Origin: Clostridiaceae bacterium M8S5
GTDB taxonomy: Bacteria; Bacillota; Clostridia; Tissierellales; MCWD3
Reading direction: 5' to 3'
Assembly (NCBI GenBank): GCA_029227815.1
Contig: CP118523.1
Location: 186,001-250,000, forward strand
Length of the DNA stretch: 64,000 nucleotides
Shown here: piece after piece, positions 1-7,045 of the stretch
How the letters are laid out: each line of letters opens with the position of its first letter
Position numbering within the stretch: the stretch's first letter is position 1
Program-made: the position numbers and the translations under genes
The notes under the pieces: generated by a model
Databases searched by the model: none
Seen by the model: only the letters and a program-made list of their open reading frames with translations
What the model was told of the DNA's origin: nothing

Positions 1-150
1 GAGACTGTGACAGTGCTATATCGCGGGGACTCTTAATAATCAAGGAATTTAAACACTTCTGCGATTATTGTACTTTTAGTACTGACATAGCGAATTTCAG
101 AAAAAAGAACTATAATAAAGAAATTATAGTGCGTATAGCTATAAAAGTAT

Positions 151-178
151 GTACTGAGTAGACATGTCTAGTCAGTAC
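151..178. repeat. 28-bp near-perfect palindrome
   Basis: The two halves are complementary at 13 of 14 pairs, centred on GACATGTC with GTAC ends. A further GTACTGAC half-site lies at 79-86. It sits about 80 bp upstream of the first small gene and has no T-run, so an operator or recombination site is more likely than a terminator. Function is unknown. Confidence 0.5.
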
Positions 179-259
179 TGAACTAAGGTAGAACGTGAGT
201 AGATATAAGGATGTTTTTGTTTAATTACCTTTTAAATAAAATAAGAAAAGGTGAATTAA

Positions 260-463
260 ATGAAGAGTGTTTTAAAGCAGATGTATTATGATGTGGATTT
301 TCTAACTCACATGTTTGAGCCTTTCAATGTAGAGCATAAAAGAATAGTTGATGAGGCTAATGTGTTAGAAAAGAAATTAACAGATAGTTTCAATAAGGAG
401 CAATTTGAAGTATACGATAAATTACTTAGCTTACAAGCTGAAAGCAATAGATACTATAAGTAA
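260..463 (+). CDS. small protein, DUF6809-like
   Basis: This encodes 67 aa of charged, probably all-helical sequence with no signal peptide or membrane segment. The opening (MKSVLKQMYY) and the later E-K-L-...-L-Q-A-E pattern recall the short DUF6809-type proteins of clostridia, usually found near mobile elements; this is a memory-based likeness, not a search result. It is shorter than those I recall, so it may be C-terminally truncated. An AAAGGTG ribosome site precedes the ATG. It is followed 15 bp later by another small helical ORF, suggesting one transcript. Function unknown. Confidence 0.55.
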   Translation: MKSVLKQMYYDVDFLTHMFEPFNVEHKRIVDEANVLEKKLTDSFNKEQFEVYDKLLSLQAESNRYYK

Positions 464-478
464 CGTATGTTACTATGA

Positions 479-703
479 GTGTATATTATATGTAATAGGG
501 ATAATGCTGTGAATAATGATTATGTTGAAATTATAGGCAAAGTAATGGACATCATAGATGAAGCAGAAAATAAAATTATCTCTAAAAATAGTCAAGAACG
601 CTTTAATGAAGAGGGTTTATTGTTACAAAAGATACATGAGGATTTAGTATATTTAGTTAATAGGGCAAATAAGAGGTATATAAATTATAAGGAGTATGTA
701 TAA
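479..703 (+). CDS. small hypothetical protein
   Basis: This is a 74-aa, acidic, helix-rich protein with no recognised domain. The GTG at 479 has no good ribosome site. A second GTG at 509 (before NNDYVEI) is an alternative, so the start is uncertain. It lies between the 67-aa gene and the VOC gene, probably co-transcribed with both. No function can be given. Confidence 0.45.
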   Translation: MYIICNRDNAVNNDYVEIIGKVMDIIDEAENKIISKNSQERFNEEGLLLQKIHEDLVYLVNRANKRYINYKEYV

Positions 704-718
704 GAAAGGAGAAAGGCT

Positions 719-1105
719 ATGATACCAAAGATATCATTAATATCAATCTTAACGGATGATGTTGAAAAAATGGTGAAGTTCTACAAGGAAGTGCTAGGAT
801 TTACTAGTGAAGATGAGAGTGGGGATTACATAGAATTTATTCATGATGGGGTTAGATTTGCTATTTGCTCTAGGAAACTAGGCTATGACTTATCACAAGA
901 TGAAAGCTATAGAGCAGAGAAAAGTGGACAAAGTTTTGAATTGGCTTTTTGGGTGCCTAATAAAGAAGAAGTAGATAAGGTCTATGATGAATTAATAGAA
1001 AAAGGGGCAAAACCTATAAAGAAACCAATCGATATGCCATGGGGACAGAGAACAGGACTATTTGCAGATCCTGATGGCAATATACATGAAATATATGCTG
1101 ACTAA
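719..1105 (+). CDS. VOC (glyoxalase/bleomycin-resistance) family protein
   Basis: This is a 128-aa single-module vicinal-oxygen-chelate protein. Two beta-alpha-beta-beta-beta units are visible: one around LISILTDDVEKMVKFYKEVL (residues ~6-25) and one around FELAFWVPNKEEVDKVYDEL, ending in the typical FADPDGNIHEI motif. The family binds a divalent metal and covers glyoxalases, dioxygenases and antibiotic-sequestering proteins; the substrate cannot be told from sequence. Length is normal for a one-module protein that would dimerise. The start follows a strong GAAAGGAG site. A terminator lies 35 bp downstream. Confidence 0.85.
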   Translation: MIPKISLISILTDDVEKMVKFYKEVLGFTSEDESGDYIEFIHDGVRFAICSRKLGYDLSQDESYRAEKSGQSFELAFWVPNKEEVDKVYDELIEKGAKPIKKPIDMPWGQRTGLFADPDGNIHEIYAD

Positions 1106-1139
1106 GAAAAGGTAAGATTAATAATATTGAAGCAGTATT

Positions 1140-1180
1140 GGTCGGTACATTAGAGAGATTGCTAATGTGACCGCCTTTTT
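1140..1180 (+). terminator. rho-independent terminator after VOC gene
   Basis: Arms 1140-1153 and 1162-1175 pair through ACATTAG/CTAATGT and an outer CGGT/ACCG block with one bulge. A run of six T follows. Confidence 0.8.
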
Positions 1181-1352
1181 TATTTATCTTTATGTTTATT
1201 ATGGTGCCAGCTGTGAATACAGGAAATCTCTTGTGCATTTCAATATTATGATGATAAACAGGGTCTTTACCTGTTTTTAATTGATGTATATAATCTTGAT
1301 ACATAAAATAAGCCACTTTACAAATGATTTTAAATTTATTAATGATGTACGA

Positions 1353-1426
1353 GATTTTAGGAATAAAGTGCCTACCCACGAGATTGAAATTTGCGTCGCA
1401 GTGTGTGCCTAGTAAAAATAGACATG
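1353..1426 (+). repeat. 74-bp conserved block, copy A
   Basis: This matches 4542-4615 at 69 of 74 positions with no gaps, much better than the flanking sequence. Each copy is followed by a hairpin and then by a parA fragment, so the block belongs to a decayed plasmid or ICE maintenance locus. It could be a small RNA or a control region. No coding frame is convincing. Confidence 0.7.
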
Positions 1427-1453
1427 TCAACAAGCAAAAGTTATGAATAGAAA

Positions 1454-1490
1454 CAGGATTTGAATTTACCAATCAAATCCTGCTTTTTTT
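1454..1490 (+). terminator. hairpin with T-run after conserved block A
   Basis: A perfect 10-bp stem (CAGGATTTGA with its complement at 1473-1482), a 9-nt loop and a T-run give a terminator-like structure. The equivalent hairpin at copy B has diverged in the loop and outer pairs but keeps the stem. Confidence 0.7.
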
Positions 1491-1530
1491 GGGTTTATAA
1501 AGCAAAAAAAGAAGCATATATCATAAAGAA

Positions 1531-1723
1531 AACATAGACATAATACCTACAAAATTTTTATTAGATATTGAAATCAAAGAAGACTACGATTCTATATTAA
1601 TAGATACAATTCCATCACTTGTATTAATATGACACTGAATGTTCTAGCTACAAGTGATACACTACTGATTCCAGCAACACCAGAATGTCTATTATCAGGA
1701 CCATCTATCTTCTTCTTAGTCAA
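1531..1723 (+). pseudogene. parA/soj remnant, middle part
   Basis: One frame reads ...KEDYDSILIDTIPSL and then stops. A second frame from 1629 continues as LTLNVLATSDTLLIPATPE. Together they match the ParA-family pattern DYIIIDTPPSL...LTINAL..AD..LIPV.PE (Walker B region onward). The N-terminal Walker A part and the C-terminus are missing. A frameshift near 1628 plus internal stops make it non-functional. It is a relic of a segregation ATPase from a plasmid or integrative element. Confidence 0.7.
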
Positions 1724-1891
1724 ATTCATTCCTCCTACGTTACTACAAAATAATTATATCTTGTGGAGAAATTAAGATGCAATAAATGGTATGAATTAAA
1801 TAATATGTATACAGAGAATTAACTATTTGATATAATATATCTAATAAACGCATGATCTATAGTATAGTTAAATGGAAAGGACGGTTGACTA

Positions 1892-2269
1892 GTGATAGAG
1901 CAAAAGGTGAGGGAGTTTTGGAAATTTATAAATAATGCTGATTTTGATAAACTTGTTCAGGTAATGAGTGAAGATGCTAATGTTATATTACCTAATACTA
2001 AAGAGATTTTTAACGGATGTAATAAATATATTAAGTTTAATAAAGATTATCCAGGTAGATGGTATGCTAAGATTGAAAAGTTAATAATCACTGATAGCGA
2101 GGCAATAACAGCTGTGAAAAAAACAAATGATGATGGTGTAAGTCACTATGTAACTTCATTTTTTGAATTTGAGAATGGGTTAATAAAGATTATAACAGAG
2201 TATTGGGGAGAAAATGGAGAGGCCCCTGAGTGGAGGCAAGATAAAGATTATTTAGAAGTTTATCAATAG
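1892..2269 (+). CDS. SnoaL/NTF2-like protein
   Basis: This 125-aa protein has the NTF2-like cone-fold pattern: an N-terminal helix (KVREFWKFINNADFDKLVQVMSED), then ANVILPNTKEIFNG and paired strands ending in FFEFENGLIKIITEYWGE. The family includes small-molecule isomerases and binding proteins; no specific activity can be read. The start is a GTG at 1892 behind GGAAAGGACGG. It lies 88 bp upstream of a WYL regulator and may share its transcript. Confidence 0.7.
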   Translation: MIEQKVREFWKFINNADFDKLVQVMSEDANVILPNTKEIFNGCNKYIKFNKDYPGRWYAKIEKLIITDSEAITAVKKTNDDGVSHYVTSFFEFENGLIKIITEYWGENGEAPEWRQDKDYLEVYQ

Positions 2270-2357
2270 ATTATTGATATAGGCATTATGCTGAAGTTGC
2301 AATTTTAGGAGGATTATATATTGAGTAAGGTATAGTTAAAACTACATTGGAGAGCTT

Positions 2358-3269
2358 ATGAAGATTTATAGATTGTTATCGATTATAAATATAATGTTAA
2401 ATAAAGAGTTAGTAACAGCTAAATATTTAGCAGAGAAGCACGAAGTGTCGATTAAAACAATTCAAAGGGATATAGAAACATTGAATATGGCAGGTATTCC
2501 TGTTTTCTCGAAGAAGGGTATAAAGGGAGGTTATGGAATACTCGATTCATACAAATTTGATACTAAATTGTTGTCTACGCAAGAAGTTAATCTACTTAAA
2601 TCTATGCTAGACAGTTTAAGTAGTGTATATAGTAATAAGACATTAGAAAGTCTGTGGGAGAAGCTTGAATCAGCACTAATCACTGTTGTTAACGCTGAAT
2701 ATGCGAAAGTGAAAGTGGATATCACCCCATGGAATAAGGATGAAAAACTTCAAGAAAAGATTGATCTAATTTTAGATGCAATTGGGCAATACCGAATATT
2801 GAGTATTGAATATTACAATAGTAATGGGGAGTGCCTTTTAAGAGAGATTGAACCGTATGAGTTAGTTCTGCGCCATGGTAGATGGTATATTTTATCATAT
2901 TGTCTGCAAAAAAAAGATATAAGAACATTTAAAGTGAATAGAATTTCAACTATGGAAATTACTAACCGACATTTTGATTTGAGAGATTATAAGTCTATTC
3001 AAAGGGATGAATCTACAATGAGAGATGGTATAAAGAAAGTGCTTAGATTTAATAAAGAAGCTTATTATCGAGTAGTTGATATTTTTAATGTTGATGAAGT
3101 AACTGAGATTACAGAAGAAAATGTAACTGTAGTTACATATTTAAAATTAGATTCGTGGCTAATTTCTATGATTCTTTCATTTGGAGATGATGTAAAAGTT
3201 ATTGAACCAGAAATTCTAAAGAAAAATGTAAAGAATAAGATAAAAAAAATGAATAATATTTATAATTAG
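2358..3269 (+). CDS. WYL-domain transcriptional regulator
   Basis: This 303-aa regulator has an N-terminal DeoR-type winged HTH (residues ~4-60, with VSIKTIQRDIETL as recognition helix). A WYL domain follows (~140-215, including PYELVLRHGRWYILSYC), then a C-terminal WCX-like extension. Such proteins are usually ligand-responsive repressors or activators of an adjacent gene. The likely target here is the alpha/beta hydrolase 66 bp downstream, with a short hairpin between them. The ATG at 2358 follows a weak TTGGAGAG site. Confidence 0.88.
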   Translation: MKIYRLLSIINIMLNKELVTAKYLAEKHEVSIKTIQRDIETLNMAGIPVFSKKGIKGGYGILDSYKFDTKLLSTQEVNLLKSMLDSLSSVYSNKTLESLWEKLESALITVVNAEYAKVKVDITPWNKDEKLQEKIDLILDAIGQYRILSIEYYNSNGECLLREIEPYELVLRHGRWYILSYCLQKKDIRTFKVNRISTMEITNRHFDLRDYKSIQRDESTMRDGIKKVLRFNKEAYYRVVDIFNVDEVTEITEENVTVVTYLKLDSWLISMILSFGDDVKVIEPEILKKNVKNKIKKMNNIYN

Positions 3270-3290
3270 GACATACTAGGTGTCCTTTTT
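3269..3290 (+). terminator. short terminator after WYL regulator
   Basis: The stem GGACA/TGTCC (3269-3273 with 3281-3285) is followed by five T. The stem is only 5 bp, so read-through into the hydrolase is possible. Confidence 0.55.
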
Positions 3291-3334
3291 CTATTGGTAG
3301 AATAAAGTTATTAAATAGTCAAAGGAGATTTGTT

Positions 3335-4135
3335 ATGAAAGAAAGAATAGCTAAATTTATAGAAAAAGAAGGATTGAAATTACATTATACAATAACGGGA
3401 GAAGGAAAGCCAATTATCCTATTGAATCCAGCATTTTTGGATTCAAGAATATGGAACTTACTAGTAAACGATTTGTCAACTAATTATCAGGTTATACAGC
3501 TTGATTTTAGATTCTCAGGAAAAACTGAGCAGGATGATTCAGACTATAGCTTGCATGAAGATTTGTACATGTTGGTTGAGGAATTGGAGTTTGAGAAAGT
3601 GAACCTTGTAGGACTTTCCGCAGGTGGGTACACAGCACTAGAATTTGCGATTCAATATCCTGATAAAGTGGATAAACTTTTTTTGATTTCAACAGGTTTA
3701 TTTGGAGTAAAGGAGGATGAAAGAAAAGTTCATAGAATGGAAAAGTTTCAAAACGCTTTATATAGTGGTGATATCAAAAGGTCATCTGAAGAATGGACAA
3801 AAATGTGGTTGATAGGTGAAAATAGAAGCTTTGAGAAAATCTCAAGAGATAAAATTGACTTATTTATGAGTATAACAGAACATAATCTGATTAAGTCGGT
3901 TAATTATAAGATGCCTAAATTTATTGATCCACCTGTTAATGTGCAACTATCAAAACTCGAAAATGAAATATATCACATGATAGGGAATGAGGATTATGAG
4001 GATGTTTTTGAGTCAAATAGAGTTTTTAGAGAACATATTAAAAATTATCATGAAGAAACTGTAGAAGCTGCTCATATAATCCCTATTGAATTGTCTGAAT
4101 ACCTTACTAAAAAAATTAAGTTCTTTGTAGAGTGA
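3335..4135 (+). CDS. alpha/beta hydrolase
   Basis: This 266-aa protein has the alpha/beta hydrolase fold. The oxyanion-side motif is GKPIILLNPAFLDSRIW, and the nucleophile elbow GLSAGG places the catalytic Ser near residue 95. A His near AAHIIPIE probably completes the triad. No signal peptide is visible, so it should be cytosolic. Substrate unknown. The start follows AAAGGAGA. It sits directly downstream of the WYL regulator, which may control it. Confidence 0.85.
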   Translation: MKERIAKFIEKEGLKLHYTITGEGKPIILLNPAFLDSRIWNLLVNDLSTNYQVIQLDFRFSGKTEQDDSDYSLHEDLYMLVEELEFEKVNLVGLSAGGYTALEFAIQYPDKVDKLFLISTGLFGVKEDERKVHRMEKFQNALYSGDIKRSSEEWTKMWLIGENRSFEKISRDKIDLFMSITEHNLIKSVNYKMPKFIDPPVNVQLSKLENEIYHMIGNEDYEDVFESNRVFREHIKNYHEETVEAAHIIPIELSEYLTKKIKFFVE

Positions 4136-4243
4136 TGTAAATTCTATGCTTCATATAGTAATAAAAATTTATGATATTTGCTGATACTGATATCATTGTG
4201 TCCCATTTGACAGATAAGCTTTTTAATTAGAAGGGATAAAAGT

Positions 4244-4549
4244 GTGGAGTTATCAGACATAAAAGTTATAACGGAAAACATAAGTAATGACATCTTATAT
4301 CAGTCAATAAAGGATATTCATGTCTTTGAAATAAGAACAATCTGTGACAGGTGCCATTGATTCATTGGTGAGAGATTTGGAAGTGTTCTTAGCAAAAGAG
4401 TATGAGGTTGAACGGGTGAGTTTTAGAGATATGTTTCGCATACGAACATGTGGAAACAGTTGTGGAATTCAGAAAATAGAGTCTACGAAACAGCTGTATT
4501 TATAAGGGTTACAAGCAATTTTAAATTTGTCTATGATGGGCGATTTTAG
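4244..4549 (+). pseudogene. frameshifted relic gene upstream of conserved block B
   Basis: From a GTG at 4244 (after AAGGGAT) an ORF of about 38 codons runs to a stop. A second frame continues with AIDSLVRDLEVFLAKEYEVE. A third gives MWKQLWNSENRVYETAVF and ends DGRF at a TAG (4547-4549). Three coherent peptide stretches in successive frames suggest one gene of ~100-130 aa with at least two frameshifts. I do not recognise the family. Its 3' end overlaps the start of the 74-bp block, and a related ending may precede copy A. Confidence 0.5.
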
Positions 4550-4615
4550 GAATAAAGTGCCTACCCACCAGATTGAAATTCGCGTCGAAGTGTGTGCTTA
4601 GGAAAAATAGACATG
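4542..4615 (+). repeat. 74-bp conserved block, copy B
   Basis: Partner of 1353-1426 with five substitutions and no indels. It lies between the relic gene and a hairpin that precedes a parA start. Confidence 0.7.
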
Positions 4616-4648
4616 CCTACATATAGAAGTTATATGATTAATAATATA

Positions 4649-4685
4649 AGACAGGAGTTGATGATACCGATCAAATCCTGTCTTT
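4649..4685 (+). terminator. hairpin with T-run after conserved block B
   Basis: A 13-bp stem with one mismatch (AGACAGGA.TTGA at 4649-4661 with 4671-4683), a 9-nt loop and TTTTT follow the same layout as copy A. Confidence 0.65.
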
Positions 4686-4724
4686 TTACATTTAATAAAA
4701 AATAACCTTGAAAGGAGTTTGAAA

Positions 4725-4834
4725 ATGTGTAAAGTAATAGCAGTAGCAAGTCAAAATGTGGAATAGAAAATTGTACAACATGTAGAAATCTAGCAACGGT
4801 AATAAAAAGAGGAAAGAGACTATGGAAAAAATAA
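4725..4834 (+). pseudogene. parA/soj remnant, N-terminal part
   Basis: After an AAAGGAG site the frame begins MCKVIAVASQ, the usual ParA opening just before Walker A (KGGVGKTT). The Walker A segment is garbled and frameshifted. The next coherent stretch is NLATVIKRGKRLW, matching ParA's NLA..L...GK.VL after the P-loop. The rest is missing. It is non-functional, and complementary in extent to the middle fragment at 1531-1723. Confidence 0.65.
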
Positions 4835-4857
4835 TAAAAGAAGAGTAGTGTAAAATA

Positions 4858-5015
4858 AATGGTGTAAACTTCTAAAATGATATAAATTAAAAATATTAAA
4901 TAGGAGGATACACCATTCTATGATTTTAGGTCAACTAAGTATATACTTTGAGGGGAGAATTTAATCCCCCCTCTCATCTTAAAATTGTTATTTATTTTAG
5001 TTAGTTTACACCAAT
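4858..5015. mobile_element. MITE-like element or IS remnant
   Basis: The ends are inverted repeats: GGTGTAAACT at 4861-4870 and its exact complement at 5003-5012, extending imperfectly through TAAAAT/ATTTTA. The ~155-bp interior has no transposase, only a G/C-rich hairpin (GAGGGGAG...CCCCCCTC). The terminal sequence resembles some IS256-type ends, but that is from memory. Confidence 0.45.
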
Positions 5016-5225
5016 TACTTGAAAGACTCTAAAAAAATCTACAAGACTGATAAAATAAAGGTAAATGGTTACACCCTTTACTGATCAAATTGGGTCAACT
5101 AGAATATTTGAGAAGAATAATGTCAGTAGAGTTTGCTTATTAGCTAAAGCCATAAAAATAGATATCTCTTTTGCAGCATCGACAATGCCATCAATACTAC
5201 GTATACCATGCATGTTAGCATAAAT

Positions 5226-5265
5226 AACTTAAATATCACCTGCTTTCAGAGGTGGTATTTAAGTT
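5226..5265. other. 16-bp stem hairpin
   Basis: Arms 5226-5241 and 5250-5265 pair over 16 bp with one G-U, around an 8-nt loop. There is no T-run on the plus side. It lies 70 bp beyond the stop of the minus-strand hydrolase and may act as its terminator or as a processing hairpin. Confidence 0.45.
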
Positions 5266-5335
5266 AAATAACATTGCTCAAATGGGATCATGAGAACAAT
5301 AACTCTACTAAATAATTCTCTTTTCGCATTGTTCA

Positions 5336-6178
5336 TTATACTTCATCCAACAAAAAATCTATAATATGCTTACTTTTGTTGATTAATCCATGTCCCTTAT
5401 CTACAAGCATTTTATAATTTAGATTTGGAATATTATTTATTGCTCTTTTTAACGTTTTTTTTGAATCAATCATTATATCTTTTTTACCCAAAAGCAAAAA
5501 TGTTTTCATTTTTAATTTTTTTAATTGTTTATCTTCAAATATTGGAAGCTTCATTCGAGGATTAAATCCTTTTGAAATTAAATTATTAAAATAAAATGCC
5601 TCACTATCAACTTCCTCACCATAACAAATCTTTTCTAAATTTTTTTTTGCTCCATATTGACCTAACAATGACATAAACACTAAATAAGGTATATATTCAA
5701 ATTTTTGCCTTCCTATTCCTGCAGGGCATAATAAAACTAACTTTTCTACTTTACCAGGATTGTTTATTGAATAATCCAATGCTATCCATCCTCCGAAGGA
5801 AATCCCGCCTAAACAAAACTTTTTTATATTTAATTCAGATATTATGTTATCTAACCACTTTGCCGATTCTGATGTCTTTATATCAAACCTTATTTCCTGA
5901 CTTTTACCCGGTTCTCCAGGAATATCAATCATATAAACTCTAAAATGCTTTGCATAATTTTCTATATCTCCTATCCACATAGCTGAATTAGATGCAGAAC
6001 CATGTATCAAAACCAATGGTGGATTATCTTCATTCCCGCTTACCAGTATGTGTGTATCTCCATATTTTGTATTTATTGTTATCTCTTCGTAATTAACAGG
6101 CCACCTTTCTAATGTTTTATTATAAAAATTTATTATTTCTCTTTTTATATTTTCAGATTTAAATATAACTTTACTCAT
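5336..6178 (-). CDS. alpha/beta hydrolase downstream of PadR
   Basis: This 280-aa alpha/beta hydrolase has the motifs PPLVLIHGSASNSAMW (oxyanion strand), YMIDIPGEPGKS, a nucleophile elbow GISFGG (Ser ~127), an acid region LLLGKKDIMID and DKGHGL for the catalytic His. No signal peptide. The start codon overlaps the end of the upstream PadR gene by 8 bp, so the two are translationally coupled and share the PadR operator. The substrate is unknown; PadR pairing suggests induction by a small, perhaps aromatic or toxic, compound. Confidence 0.87.
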   Translation of the reverse strand: MSKVIFKSENIKREIINFYNKTLERWPVNYEEITINTKYGDTHILVSGNEDNPPLVLIHGSASNSAMWIGDIENYAKHFRVYMIDIPGEPGKSQEIRFDIKTSESAKWLDNIISELNIKKFCLGGISFGGWIALDYSINNPGKVEKLVLLCPAGIGRQKFEYIPYLVFMSLLGQYGAKKNLEKICYGEEVDSEAFYFNNLISKGFNPRMKLPIFEDKQLKKLKMKTFLLLGKKDIMIDSKKTLKRAINNIPNLNYKMLVDKGHGLINKSKHIIDFLLDEV

Positions 6179-6716
6179 TATTTAACAACCTCAATTCATT
6201 TCTAGTTTTTCTCACCCATTTAAGTTGGTTCTTATAAGAAGAAAGGATATTTTTTGATATCTGATTCCACAAAACTTTTTCTCTTTTACTTCTTTTCGGT
6301 TCTCTGATACCCCTTCTTTGCTTTTCTTCGTACATAATAATATTGGTTTTTATATTATCTTCATATTTTTCAAGCTGTTTATCCAATTCTTCATATGATA
6401 ATATATCCATCCAAGCAAACTGTATTAAAAAATTATTTTTCATTTCAAAAATTTTTTTTTCAGAAAGAAGCCATTTTTTAAGATATTCCTTTCCTTTTTC
6501 AGTAATGGAATAAATTTTCTTTGAAGGTGAACCGTCCTGATGCTCAACTACATTTGATACACAACCTTCATCTAATAATTTTACCAACGCCTTGTATATT
6601 TGATTATTATTTCCAGACCAATACATCAATTCAGATGCATTAATGTATTTCTTTATTTCATATCCCGTAAAGTTTTTCCAGGTCAATAAGCCTAATATGG
6701 CATAGTTAATTGACAT
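6171..6716 (-). CDS. PadR-family transcriptional regulator
   Basis: This is a PadR regulator of about 181 aa: an N-terminal winged HTH (YAILGLLTWKNFTGYEIKKY, then QIYKALVKLLDEGCV) followed by a helical C-terminal dimerisation domain (Vir_C-like, ~95-180). I place the start at the ATG at 6716, seven bases after AGGAGG; the upstream GTG and ATG (6725, 6722) lie too close to or inside that site. A perfect 19-bp inverted repeat sits directly upstream, so autoregulation is likely. The downstream hydrolase overlaps by 8 bp and is the probable regulated gene. Confidence 0.88.
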   Translation of the reverse strand: MSINYAILGLLTWKNFTGYEIKKYINASELMYWSGNNNQIYKALVKLLDEGCVSNVVEHQDGSPSKKIYSITEKGKEYLKKWLLSEKKIFEMKNNFLIQFAWMDILSYEELDKQLEKYEDNIKTNIIMYEEKQRRGIREPKRSKREKVLWNQISKNILSSYKNQLKWVRKTRNELRLLNNE

Positions 6717-6730
6717 TTTCATCACCTCCT

Positions 6731-6772
6731 ATAATATTATCATATGTTAACTATAACATATGATAATATTAT
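6731..6772 (-). promoter_or_regulatory. PadR-type operator, perfect 19-bp inverted repeat
   Basis: ATAATATTATCATATGTTA (6731-6749) and its exact complement (6754-6772) are separated by 4 bp. The centre reads ATGT-N8-ACAT, matching the ATGT/ACAT half-sites known for PadR proteins. It ends just above the ribosome site of padR, where a bound repressor would block the promoter. Confidence 0.75.
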
Positions 6773-7045
6773 AATCAACTTTTTTTCTTTTGAATTTACT
6801 TCAAATATTCTTTTGATAGAACTGTCACATGTGGATACGGTTGTTAAGTTTAAACTAGCATCATGAATAATCAAAAATATGAATTAACAGCCAAAAACTA
6901 CTTCTTAAAATAGAAATAGTTTTTAGGGTATAGGTTATTTTTGTAGTAACAATAATGGTAATTATAAGTCTAGTAATTTCTGCAATGAGTGATATAATTA
7001 ATTATATGAGTTGACGATTATATGCATATAGGAGGGGATGAATTG
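6773..7045. other. intergenic, divergent gene starts
   Basis: This is the region between the PadR operator and the GNAT-methyltransferase gene. It contains an imperfect 11-bp hairpin near 6895-6925 (AAAACTACTTC pairing with GAAATAGTTTT) without a T-run. No gene was seen. Confidence 0.4.

Larger units (their letters stand above)
1106..1891. other. gene-free stretch with decayed mobile-element DNA
   Basis: Besides the terminator, the conserved block, the hairpin and the parA remnant, I see no intact gene on either strand. The minus-strand 152-codon ORF at 1014-1472 runs across the terminator and the conserved block and is not credible. Confidence 0.6.
4136..5335. other. 1.2-kb accessory debris region
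   Basis: This holds the frameshifted relic, conserved block B, the parA start, the MITE-like element and the long hairpin. A plus-strand stretch at about 5092-5229 stays open for ~45 codons (containing RVCLLAKAIKIDISFAAS) but lacks a start and a recognisable family. No intact gene is visible. Confidence 0.5.

Noticed and set aside
1014..1472. 152-codon minus-strand ORF
   Set aside because: It runs antisense through the VOC gene end, a clear terminator and the conserved 74-bp block; no family features.
5092..5229. Short plus-strand open frame of ~45 codons in the debris region
   Set aside because: No start codon with ribosome site and no recognisable domain; kept only as possible relic.
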